Position numbers and translations under genes: made by a program. Under the pieces are notes generated by a model. The model saw only the letters and a program-made list of their open reading frames with translations. It ran no database searches and was not told the DNA's origin. This document shows positions 1 through 5,550 of a DNA stretch of 5,605 nucleotides, one piece after another (the first letter of the stretch is position 1; each line of letters opens with the position of its first letter). The DNA is from an uncultured Caulobacteraceae bacterium (GTDB lineage Bacteria; Pseudomonadota; Alphaproteobacteria; Caulobacterales; Caulobacteraceae): positions 1-5,605 of the forward strand of contig CAISGS010000132.1 of NCBI GenBank assembly GCA_903884915.1, given 5' to 3'.

Positions 1-236
1 AAACGTGACACCTTCCGTGAGCCGGTGTTCTTGTGAACAACGCCCTTGGAAACGGCCCGCATCAGCTCCGATTGAGCCTCAACAAAGGCACCCTTAGCAG
101 CGGCGACATCACCAGCCGACAAGGCCTCTTCAAACTTGCGCAGGAAGGTACGAACGCGCGAACGACGCGCCTTATTGACCTCAGTGCGGCGCTCAATCTT
201 GCGGATCGCCTTCTTGGCGCCGGGCGTATTGGCCAT
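1..236 (-). CDS. rpsT: 30S ribosomal protein S20 (partial, C-terminus beyond window)
   Basis: Reading the minus strand from the ATG at 236-234 gives 78 codons with no stop before the window edge. The protein starts [17 protein letters not shown], followed by [19 protein letters not shown] and, near the cut end, [14 protein letters not shown]. This is the Lys/Arg-rich helical pattern of bacterial S20, including the conserved [12 protein letters not shown] segment near the C-terminus. S20 is usually about 85-90 residues, so only about ten are missing. S20 binds 16S rRNA and is needed for 30S subunit assembly. A GAAGG motif lies ten bases upstream of the start as a modest ribosome binding site, and a good promoter lies further upstream (307-335). 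In many alphaproteobacteria rpsT is next to dnaA, which would lie just outside the left edge (inference from remembered gene order). In E. coli S20 represses its own translation; whether that happens here cannot be seen. Confidence 0.96.
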   Translation of the reverse strand, partial: MANTPGAKKAIRKIERRTEVNKARRSRVRTFLRKFEEALSAGDVAAAKGAFVEAQSELMRAVSKGVVHKNTGSRKVSR

Positions 237-306
237 GTGTTTAGAACCTTCGATGCGGACAAGCGCTTATCGCGTCGTGCGAGGGCGCTGAATTCAAGAG
301 TGCGCG

Positions 307-335
307 GATATACTGAAAGCCAAGGCCCACGTCAA
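307..335 (-). promoter_or_regulatory. Probable sigma-70-type promoter of rpsT
   Basis: On the minus strand TTGACG (335-330) is followed after exactly 17 bases by TATATC (312-307). The -35 box matches the housekeeping consensus at five of six positions and the -10 box at four of six. Transcription would begin near base 300, giving a leader of about 60 bases before the rpsT ATG at 236. The promoter lies in the 147-bp gap after the TraB/GumN gene, so rpsT can be expressed independently of mutM. No intrinsic terminator with a U-run is visible between 383 and 336, so some readthrough from the upstream genes is possible. Confidence 0.6.
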
Positions 336-383
336 CGCAGCAGTCCAAGCTTCTTTTCAGAATCTCGTCTGAGGGCACGCGGA

Positions 384-1274
384 TCATGGTCCCTCGACCC
401 TGTATCCTAGCCGCCGAAGCCGTTCTGGCAAACCATCCTTGCCCAACAGGTGGCCCACACCCACGATGATGACGGTTCGACCACTGCCATCCATACGCTG
501 CTTCAGGACCTCAACCCAGCGCAGATTGCGGTCGCGGATCAAGGTCTTGTAGAGCGTGGGGGTCGATTGCCTGATGGGCTCGAGGGCTTCTCGCTCTAGG
601 GCGACAAGATCCCCCGCCATCCAGGATGCCAAGAGGGCCTCATAGGTGTCCGGCTCCTCATCCATTCGCCTCAATGTCTCTTCCAGCGACGCCATCTGGT
701 CGGCTTCACGGCCATTGGCCAAAACATTGATCTGCTGTTCCGGCGTCTCAAAGGCGCGGCGCTCGACCTTGAGGTCCAGCCCCATCGATAGGACCTGCTC
801 GACCCCATCACGCGCCCAAGCGCCCTGACTTTGCAGGGCCGCCACCGAAAGGGTGGCCTCCGCCAACCAAGGCCTAAACCGTTCAACCTGCTCAGGCCTG
901 ATCCCGGCTCGGGTTGAGACCCGTGCCAACCGGGCACGACCCGCCACCGAGAGTTTGTCACTGAGGTGGGCCCCCTTGGCGACCAACCCCTTTTTGAGGG
1001 CCAGTTCCGAGACCCGCGATTGGGTGGCCATATCGATCGGTAACTCGAACCAGACATCATCAGCCTTGGCCAAGGCGGCGCTTAGGACCGGAGGTTGCCA
1101 GTCAAGATCAGCAGGCAGAATGTGAATCGACCCGAAGATAACCATTTCAGAATCGGCATCTCGGACAATCCATATTGGCGGTAGGGCAAGGCTCGGACCG
1201 GCCAAGAGGGCCATCAGGCCCCCAATCACCCCGGCTGCTCGGACCCTCCAAGGGGTAGGGCTGATTAATGTCAT
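384..1274 (-). CDS. Exported TraB/GumN family protein
   Basis: This encodes a 296-residue protein of the TraB/GumN family, which is related to the Tiki-type putative metalloproteases. The two family GxxH motifs are present: GSIHILP at residues 48-54, just after the signal peptide, and VGVGHLLGKDGL at 271-282 near the C-terminus. An RDRN motif at 247-250 is also typical. The N-terminus is a signal peptide, with R10 and R12 followed by a hydrophobic stretch at 13-26 and a likely cleavage after SLA at 28-30, so the protein probably acts in the periplasm. The frame is open up to 1367, but that start would overlap mutM by 65 bases and put 31 residues before the signal peptide. The ATG at 1274 has GAGGG eight bases upstream and lies 28 bases after the mutM stop, so I chose it. 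It is probably cotranscribed with mutM. The substrate is unknown; GumN is named for the Xanthomonas gum cluster but its activity is not established. Confidence 0.88.
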   Translation of the reverse strand: MTLISPTPWRVRAAGVIGGLMALLAGPSLALPPIWIVRDADSEMVIFGSIHILPADLDWQPPVLSAALAKADDVWFELPIDMATQSRVSELALKKGLVAKGAHLSDKLSVAGRARLARVSTRAGIRPEQVERFRPWLAEATLSVAALQSQGAWARDGVEQVLSMGLDLKVERRAFETPEQQINVLANGREADQMASLEETLRRMDEEPDTYEALLASWMAGDLVALEREALEPIRQSTPTLYKTLIRDRNLRWVEVLKQRMDGSGRTVIIVGVGHLLGKDGLPERLRRLGYRVEGP

Positions 1275-1302
1275 GGTCGCGGCCCTCGCCTTAAAGACCG
1301 TT

Positions 1303-2169
1303 TTAAAGCTGACAGACGGGGCAGAAAAATGTCGAACGGCCTGCCTGCACCGTGCGTTCAATGACACCGCCGCAAGACGGCGTCACGCAGGGCTCACCCT
1401 CGCGGCCATAGGCGCGGAAGGTGTGCTGGAAATAGCCCAGCGCCCCATCGGCCCCGGCATAGTCGCGCAAGGTCGAGCCACCGGCCTCAATGGCCTCGGC
1501 CAACACGTCCTTAATGGCCACCGTCAAGATCTTGATCTTCGCCTTAGAAATCAGGGCCGCCGGCTTGATCGGCGAAATCCCTGAACGATGAAGCGCCTCG
1601 CAAACATAGATATTGCCCAGTCCCGCCACCACGCGCTGATCGAGCAACAGGGTCTTTGCTGTCTGTTTGCGACCCTTAAAGGCAGCCATCAGGACGTCTG
1701 CGTCAAAATCAGGTCCCAAGGGTTCGGGCCCCATGGCTGAAAACCATGGATGCTGATCGAGCCGCGCCGTCTCAACCAGCCCCATAAAGCCAAACCGCCG
1801 GGGGTCCGAATAGGTCACAGTGGCCCCGGCCTCGGTCATGAACAGCACATGGGCATGTTTCGGGTCAGAGGCAGGCGCATGGACAAAATCACCCGGCCTT
1901 TGTCTCGGCCCACCCGGCTCATCAATCTCAAAGCGGCCGGTCATGCCCAGATGCATGACCAAGGTGTCGCCCCGGTCCAATCGCGCCAGCAGATATTTCG
2001 CGCGTCGCTCTAGGGCAGTGATGGTCGCTCCCGTGAGGCGCTTCACAAAGCCGTCGGGAAAGGCAAAGCGCAGATCTGGGCGGCGCTGCTCGACCCGCGA
2101 CAGGCGCGCGCCCTCGAGCACCGGCTGAAGCCCTCGGCGGACGGTCTCGACCTCAGGTAACTCAGGCAT
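1303..2169 (-). CDS. mutM: Formamidopyrimidine-DNA glycosylase (8-oxoguanine glycosylase / AP lyase)
   Basis: This 288-residue protein removes 8-oxoguanine and formamidopyrimidines from DNA and cuts the abasic site by beta,delta-elimination. It starts MPELPEVETV, giving the catalytic proline P2 (exposed once Met is removed) and acids E3 and E6. Other family residues are K58 in the ERRAKYLL segment, the M76, R124 and F126 equivalents of the void-filling triad (MHLGMTGRF, DPRRFG), and N186 in GLGNIYVCEAL. A C-terminal zinc finger has cysteines C261, C266, C283 and C286, with R278 in the finger loop. The C-x4-C first pair, rather than the E. coli C-x2-C, is common in alphaproteobacteria as I remember it. 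Length is slightly above the usual 270. The start is fixed by the need for P2. It diverges from ubiE and is followed closely by the TraB/GumN gene. No strong Shine-Dalgarno is visible, only a GAG seven bases before the ATG, and the start region is duplicated (2161-2188). Confidence 0.97.
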   Translation of the reverse strand: MPELPEVETVRRGLQPVLEGARLSRVEQRRPDLRFAFPDGFVKRLTGATITALERRAKYLLARLDRGDTLVMHLGMTGRFEIDEPGGPRQRPGDFVHAPASDPKHAHVLFMTEAGATVTYSDPRRFGFMGLVETARLDQHPWFSAMGPEPLGPDFDADVLMAAFKGRKQTAKTLLLDQRVVAGLGNIYVCEALHRSGISPIKPAALISKAKIKILTVAIKDVLAEAIEAGGSTLRDYAGADGALGYFQHTFRAYGREGEPCVTPSCGGVIERTVQAGRSTFFCPVCQL

Positions 2170-2188
2170 GGGTCAGCTCAGGCATGGG
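2161..2188. repeat. 12-bp direct duplication over the mutM start codon
   Basis: CTCAGGCATGGG occurs at 2161-2172 and again at 2177-2188, a 16-bp period. On the minus strand each copy reads CCCATGCCTGAG, so the first codons of mutM (Met-Pro-Glu) are present twice. The upstream ATG (2185-2183) is out of frame with mutM: it would encode MPELTHA and stop at TGA (2164-2162), overlapping the mutM start by eight bases. Such a copy could arise by replication slippage. Whether the mini-ORF is translated cannot be told from sequence. Confidence 0.85.
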
Positions 2189-2199
2189 GCAAATGGTCC

Positions 2200-2205
2200 A
2201 TATTA
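2200..2205 (-). promoter_or_regulatory. Possible -10 box for mutM
   Basis: On the minus strand TAATAT lies about 30 bases upstream of the mutM ATG and resembles a -10 element at four of six positions. No recognisable -35 hexamer sits 16-18 bases further upstream, so this is weak. Transcription from here would start near 2193 and place the duplicated upstream ATG (2185) within a very short leader. Confidence 0.25.
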
Positions 2206-2209
2206 GGGC

Positions 2210-2234
2210 CCTGCAAGCGCAGGAATGTTCCTAA
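2210..2234. promoter_or_regulatory. Clustered inverted repeats in the mutM-ubiE divergent region
   Basis: Two adjoining dyads share bases. CCTGC-AAGC-GCAGG (2210-2223) is a five-base-pair stem with a four-base loop. AGGAA-TG-TTCCT (2221-2232) is a symmetric, operator-like 12-mer. They are enclosed by TTAGG (2203-2207) and CCTAA (2230-2234). The location between two divergent genes suits a regulator site, but the arms are short and no known operator is recognised. Confidence 0.3.
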
Positions 2235-2244
2235 GACGCTTTGT

Positions 2245-2269
2245 CCGGTTTGCGACAGAACGCAACCGG
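2245..2269. promoter_or_regulatory. Long inverted repeat just upstream of ubiE
   Basis: CCGGTTTGCG (2245-2254) pairs with CGCAACCGG (2261-2269) around the six-base loop ACAGAA. This gives nine base pairs with one bulged T. It ends 15 bases before the ubiE ATG. It has no U-run, so it is unlikely to be a terminator. It could be an operator or, if transcribed, a hairpin in the ubiE leader affecting translation. No convincing -35/-10 pair for ubiE was found here; TTTGCG (2249-2254) and TTTAAA (2271-2276), spaced by 16 bases, are a poor candidate that would make the message almost leaderless. Confidence 0.4.
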
Positions 2270-2284
2270 GTTTAAAGCAGAGCC

Positions 2285-3055
2285 ATGAGCGAGCCTTCCC
2301 CCCACCCCACAGCCACCTTTGGATTCACCGACGTCGCGGCGTCCGACAAGCCGGGCCTCGTGCGCGGCGTGTTTGATCGGGTGGCCAAACGCTATGACCT
2401 GATGAATGACCTGATGAGCGCCGGGGTCCATCGGCTGTGGAAGGATGCGGTGGCCTCGCGGCTCAATCCGCAGCCAGGCGAAGTGATCATCGATTGCGCA
2501 GGCGGTACCGGCGACATGGCGCGGCGCTTTGCCAAGATGGCCCGCGCGGCCAAGCAAAGGCGCGGCGGCGAGGATGCCCGCATCTATGTGATGGACTATA
2601 ATGCCGAGATGGTCGGCGCAGGCCGCGAGCGCGGCGGCGAGCCAGAGATCGTCTGGTCAGTAGGTGATGCCCAACGCCTCGCCCTGCCAGATGCTTGCGC
2701 CGACGCCTATGTCATCTCCTTTGGCATTCGCAATGTCACCGACATCTTGGCGGCCTTAAAAGAGGCCCGGCGGGTTTTAAAGCCGGGCGGTCGGTTCCTC
2801 TGTCTGGAATTTTCCCATCCCGTCACCGAGGCCCTTCGCAAGGCCTATGACGCCTATTCGTTCGCCGTCATCCCCGCCATTGGCGAGTGGGTGGCTAACG
2901 ATCGGGCCTCCTATCAATATCTGGTCGAGAGTATTCGCCGCTTCCCAGATCAGGCGGCCTTCGCGGCTCTAATGCGCGAGGCGGGCTTTTCGCAGGTTAG
3001 CTGGACCAACTTTACCGGCGGTGTGGCGGCCATGCACCAGGGCCGCGCTGTTTAA
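2285..3055 (+). CDS. ubiE: Ubiquinone biosynthesis C-methyltransferase UbiE
   Basis: This 256-residue class I SAM-dependent methyltransferase of the UbiE/COQ5 family C-methylates the 2-methoxy-6-polyprenyl-1,4-benzoquinol intermediate of ubiquinone synthesis; in menaquinone producers the same enzyme acts on demethylmenaquinol. Family signatures are present in order: [19 protein letters not shown] at 29-47, the SAM-binding glycine motif [10 protein letters not shown] at 70-79, the acidic MDYNAEMV segment around 103-110, [10 protein letters not shown] at 127-136, SFGIRNVTD at 145-153, [15 protein letters not shown] at 163-177, [14 protein letters not shown] at 210-223 and a C-terminal [15 protein letters not shown]. 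Length is normal. The ATG at 2285 has only a weak purine run (GCAGAG) before it and lies after an inverted repeat. The stop TAA overlaps the ubiB ATG by one base, so the two genes are almost surely one operon with coupled translation. It diverges from mutM. Confidence 0.97.
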   Translation: MSEPSPHPTATFGFTDVAASDKPGLVRGVFDRVAKRYDLMNDLMSAGVHRLWKDAVASRLNPQPGEVIIDCAGGTGDMARRFAKMARAAKQRRGGEDARIYVMDYNAEMVGAGRERGGEPEIVWSVGDAQRLALPDACADAYVISFGIRNVTDILAALKEARRVLKPGGRFLCLEFSHPVTEALRKAYDAYSFAVIPAIGEWVANDRASYQYLVESIRRFPDQAAFAALMREAGFSQVSWTNFTGGVAAMHQGRAV

Positions 3056-4560
3056 TGGCTCTCTTGCGTCTTCTTGGTGCGGGTTGGGTTCTGGTGCGTG
3101 CCGACGCGCTTTTGCCGCGTGAGGCGCAAGACCTGATGCCCGCACCGCTGGTGGCGCTGAGTAAGATGTTACGACTATTGGCCGGACCTCAATCGCGCAA
3201 AGGACGGCCGGGCGAGCGCCTCGCCAAGGCCCTCGAGGGGCTTGGTCCGGTCGCGATCAAGCTGGGTCAGCTTCTATCCACGCGAGCCGATATTTTGGGC
3301 GTCGATTTCGCCGACGATCTGGCGCGGCTCAAGGATCAGCTTCAGCCCTTTGACACCAAACTGGCCACCGCCGTGGTTCAAGCCGGTATTGATCGGCCCA
3401 TTTCGAACCTGTTTGTTGAATTTGGGCCCGCCGTGGCCGCCGCCTCAATCGCCCAAGCCCACCGCGCGGTTCTGGCCGATGGGCGCGTCGTTGCGGTTAA
3501 GGTTCTTCGGCCCGGGATCGAGCAGGCTGTGGCCAAGGATGTGGCCGTCTTGACCCTTGCCGCCGATCTGACCCACCGGTTGGTTCCGCTCAGCCGCCGC
3601 CTTGCCCCGCGCGATCTGGCGGCCACCGTATCCCGGTCCTTGACCCTAGAGCTTGATCTGCGGCTCGAAGCGGCCGGCGCCGACGAGCTGGGCGAGGTCA
3701 TGGCCAAGGATGGCTGGATGAGCGCGCCCAAGGTGGTTTGGGAAGGGGTCGGCAAGCGCTTCTTGACCCTGACCTGGGCCGAGGGTCAGCCCCTCTCATC
3801 GGCCCAATCGCTCGAACAGCCCGGGCTAGACCGCCCAGCCTTGGCCAATGGCCTGATGCGCGGCTTTTTGGCCCAAGCCCTCGATCACGGGGTTTTCCAT
3901 GCCGATCTGCATGAGGGAAACCTGTTTGTCGGTGCACCCTCCGTCATCGTCGCGGTCGACTATGGCATTATGGGGCGGATTGGACCGGACGAGCGCCGCT
4001 ATCTGGCGGAGATTCTCTGGGGCTTTTTGCGCCGGGACTATCGACGGGTCGCGGAAATCCATTTCGAGGCCGGTTATGTGCCCGCCGTCCATTCGGTCGA
4101 CGCCTTCGCCCAAGCCCTGCGCGCCGTGGGCCAGCCGATCTTTGGCCGCAGCGCCAAGGATGTGTCGATGGGCAGGCTCTTGGGCCAACTGTTCGAGATC
4201 ACCGCCCTTTTTGACATGCATCTTCGGCCCGAACTGGTCCTGTTGCAAAAGACCATGGTCACGGTCGAGGGCGTGGCGCGGCGCATTGATCCTGATCATG
4301 ACATCTGGGCCGCCGCTGAGCCTGTCGTGCGCCGCTGGATTGCCCGGGAACTGTCACCGACCGAGAAGGTCAAGAGCCTCGTTCAAGACGCTATCGGGGC
4401 GCTGCAATCTTTGGCGCGTTTAGCTGAGGCCGAACGCAAGACGCAGCCCGCTGCTGTGCCGCCCACCGCCCCTAGCATCAGCCCCTTCTGGTTGGCCCTA
4501 AGCGTCAGCGCCGCCCTGACCCTGGCCGCGATTTTGGTGTTCAAGGCTCTGAACGGCTAG
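3055..4560 (+). CDS. ubiB: Ubiquinone biosynthesis protein UbiB (ABC1/ADCK atypical kinase family)
   Basis: This 501-residue member of the ABC1/ADCK/UbiB protein-kinase-like family is required for ubiquinone synthesis; it is thought to use ATPase activity to help lipid intermediates or the Ubi complex at the membrane rather than to phosphorylate proteins. Diagnostic elements are the KxGQ motif (K69-Q72 in GPVAIKLGQLLSTRADIL), the alanine-rich nucleotide loop AAASIAQAH (128-136), the lysine K149 in VAVKVLRPGI, the catalytic-loop variant HADLHEGN (282-289) and the metal-binding DYG (302-304). The C-terminus has one clear hydrophobic segment at about 476-497, matching the membrane anchor of UbiB proteins, preceded by a proline-rich linker (465-478). 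The start ATG is shared with the ubiE stop (TAATG), so it is read by coupled translation. It converges with the 90-residue gene, with only seven bases between the stops and no visible intrinsic terminator. Confidence 0.96.
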   Translation: MALLRLLGAGWVLVRADALLPREAQDLMPAPLVALSKMLRLLAGPQSRKGRPGERLAKALEGLGPVAIKLGQLLSTRADILGVDFADDLARLKDQLQPFDTKLATAVVQAGIDRPISNLFVEFGPAVAAASIAQAHRAVLADGRVVAVKVLRPGIEQAVAKDVAVLTLAADLTHRLVPLSRRLAPRDLAATVSRSLTLELDLRLEAAGADELGEVMAKDGWMSAPKVVWEGVGKRFLTLTWAEGQPLSSAQSLEQPGLDRPALANGLMRGFLAQALDHGVFHADLHEGNLFVGAPSVIVAVDYGIMGRIGPDERRYLAEILWGFLRRDYRRVAEIHFEAGYVPAVHSVDAFAQALRAVGQPIFGRSAKDVSMGRLLGQLFEITALFDMHLRPELVLLQKTMVTVEGVARRIDPDHDIWAAAEPVVRRWIARELSPTEKVKSLVQDAIGALQSLARLAEAERKTQPAAVPPTAPSISPFWLALSVSAALTLAAILVFKALNG

Positions 4561-4567
4561 TTCGCCC

Positions 4568-4840
4568 CTAAAACCGCGGCTTTAAACTACGCCATACCCA
4601 ATAGAGCCCGACGACGTAGAGGGCCATGCCAACCCCATAGCTGACGAAGGTCGCGATCCGAGCCCAAGCGCGCATCTTCCCCGTTTCATCGGTGTAATGG
4701 GACAGGATACCCGGCGTGGCCAAGACCAAGACAACAGACACAAGGATCAAACCGGCGGCTTGCCATCGCGCCCTCACCAATCGCGCTCGGTTCTTTTTTT
4801 CCCAGTCTTGGAATTCTGGATCGGATGAGGTTTTAAGCAC
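4568..4840 (-). CDS. Small protein with two membrane segments, function unknown
   Basis: This encodes 90 residues from a GTG start at 4840-4838. I do not recognise the family. A charged N-terminal tail (1-27, with KK and several Arg) precedes a first hydrophobic segment at about 28-46 (AAGLILVSVVLVLATPGIL). A short polar loop (47-61) and a second hydrophobic segment at about 62-83 (IATFVSYGVGMALYVVGLYW) follow, ending in RSLKPRF. Positive charges at both ends predict both termini in the cytoplasm. The GTG lies three bases after the stop of the upstream lipoprotein gene and has no clear Shine-Dalgarno, so translation is probably coupled to that gene. The next Met is residue 56, inside the protein, so GTG is the only sensible start. 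An A7 run at codons 14-16 (minus strand of 4794-4800) forms an in-frame A AAA AAG heptamer. It could be an accessory or partner of the lipoprotein, but no role can be assigned. Confidence 0.72.
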   Translation of the reverse strand: MLKTSSDPEFQDWEKKNRARLVRARWQAAGLILVSVVLVLATPGILSHYTDETGKMRAWARIATFVSYGVGMALYVVGLYWVWRSLKPRF

Positions 4841-4843
4841 GAT

Positions 4844-5401
4844 CTAGCGGCCCGCTGGATCGTCGCCCTGCTTCTTTTGACGATCGACCTGCTGCTGCCA
4901 ATAGTCGGCTCCATCATCGGGTTTGAAGAAGGCCTTGGGCGCGCCGCTCTTGGCCATCACGGCAAAGACGTTGGTCTTGGCGTCATAGATCAGGGTATCG
5001 CCATTGGGCCGCGATAGGGTCTGGGCCCCCTTGGGCGGATGGCTGGTAAAGGCATGGGCCTTGGCGACATAGTCATCGAGACGATCCGCGCTAAAGGCCT
5101 TGCCATTGCGTTCGAACTGACGCTCAGCACTTTCTTGAGCGCTATAGCGGCGGCTTTCGCCCCACATGGGCACGCCATCGACGAGCGGCACATCTTCCGC
5201 CGCTGCTCGTTCGCGCTGAGGACGACGCCCCCCTTGAACATCGGATTGATCTTGACGCTCAGCCCGACTGTCGCGCTCATCCATCCGCGCCTCGGTCTTG
5301 TCCCGATGGGGCACAGCAGACGGCCCCGCATCGCAAGACCAGAGACCCCCTAAGGTTAGAACGGCCAAGGCCGATAGGACGACGCCCTTGATTATACACA
5401 T
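4844..5401 (-). CDS. Putative lipoprotein with C-terminal toxin-module-like domain
   Basis: This encodes 185 residues from the ATG at 5401. The N-terminus is a short signal sequence (K5, hydrophobic 6-20) ending LWSC, so C23 is a probable lipidation site; Trp at -2 is atypical. Asp at +2 is the residue that keeps lipoproteins in the inner membrane in E. coli. Residues 32-70 are charged, low-complexity and probably disordered. The C-terminal part (about 90-172) looks folded: QFERNGKAF (95-103), DDYVAKAHAF (109-118), RPNGDTLIYDAKTNVFAV (131-148) and APKAFFKPDDGADYW (154-168). From memory this resembles a module at the end of polymorphic or contact-dependent toxins (possibly of the barnase/EndoU/colicin-like group) and in uncharacterised alphaproteobacterial proteins. 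I would not call it a toxin on this evidence. GGGGG six bases before the ATG is an acceptable ribosome binding site. It is the first gene of a two-gene unit and diverges from coaBC. Confidence 0.75.
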   Translation of the reverse strand: MCIIKGVVLSALAVLTLGGLWSCDAGPSAVPHRDKTEARMDERDSRAERQDQSDVQGGRRPQRERAAAEDVPLVDGVPMWGESRRYSAQESAERQFERNGKAFSADRLDDYVAKAHAFTSHPPKGAQTLSRPNGDTLIYDAKTNVFAVMAKSGAPKAFFKPDDGADYWQQQVDRQKKQGDDPAGR

Positions 5402-5431
5402 TTCTAGCCCCCAAATTTCACCATCTGAAGT

Positions 5432-5460
5432 AGATTGACTCCGATATTCGACCTTGTCAA
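5432..5460 (-). promoter_or_regulatory. Probable promoter of the lipoprotein operon
   Basis: On the minus strand a perfect TTGACA -35 box lies at 5460-5455. The -10 position at 17-base spacing is CAATCT (5437-5432), a poor match, so the promoter is either weak, activator-dependent or uses a lineage-specific -10 element. Transcription would start near 5425, giving a leader of about 25 bases to the ATG at 5401. A GACTC (GANTC) site at 5437-5441 overlaps the edge of the -10 region; in Caulobacterales this would be a CcrM methylation site. Confidence 0.45.
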
Positions 5461-5493
5461 ACGCGGGACCTAGGGAACGAACCCTCGCGCCAT

Positions 5494-5522
5494 TTGCCCG
5501 CCTGCCCGCAAAGCGCTATGCA
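5494..5522 (+). promoter_or_regulatory. Possible promoter of coaBC
   Basis: TTGCCC (5494-5499) and TATGCA (5517-5522) are separated by exactly 17 bases and match the housekeeping -35 and -10 consensus at four and about three of six positions. A start near 5529 would leave a leader of about 22 bases containing the GGGAG ribosome binding site and would exclude the in-frame ATG at 5518 from the message, consistent with the GTG start chosen for coaBC. Confidence 0.35.
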
Positions 5523-5550
5523 ATCGGCTCTGGCTTGGGAGCACAGCACG

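Noticed and set aside
262..289. AGCGC/GCGCT stem in the rpsT leader as a regulatory hairpin
   Set aside because: The stem is only five base pairs with an 18-base loop, within what chance would give in GC-rich DNA.
241..310. DnaA boxes or an origin near the left edge
   Set aside because: CTTATCGCG-like text is present once but no cluster of DnaA-box sequences or AT-rich unwinding region was found.
364..381. TCAGA-type hairpin after the TraB/GumN stop as an intrinsic terminator
   Set aside because: The stem is short and AT-rich, and it is followed by an A-run rather than U residues on the transcribed strand.
33..410. 125-codon plus-strand open frame at the left edge
   Set aside because: It lies opposite rpsT and its promoter; the translation has no recognisable family and the minus-strand S20 protein is unmistakable.
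1275..1367. N-terminal extension of the TraB/GumN frame to an ATG at 1367
   Set aside because: It would overlap mutM by 65 bases and put 31 non-hydrophobic residues before an obvious signal peptide; the ATG at 1274 has a good GAGGG ribosome binding site.
3898..3923. HADLHEGN in UbiB instead of the common HADPHPGN
   Set aside because: Alphaproteobacterial UbiB proteins commonly vary at these positions as I remember them; His, Asp and Asn are all kept.
3826..4299. 157-codon minus-strand open frame inside ubiB, and similar long antisense frames
   Set aside because: These are shadows expected in GC-rich coding DNA; UbiB motifs run through the whole stretch on the plus strand.
5518..5550. Upstream in-frame ATG at 5518 as the coaBC start
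   Set aside because: It has no ribosome binding site, overlaps a possible -10 box and adds residues before the conserved KRVLLIVGGGIAAYK start; GTG at 5551 has GGGAG nine bases upstream.
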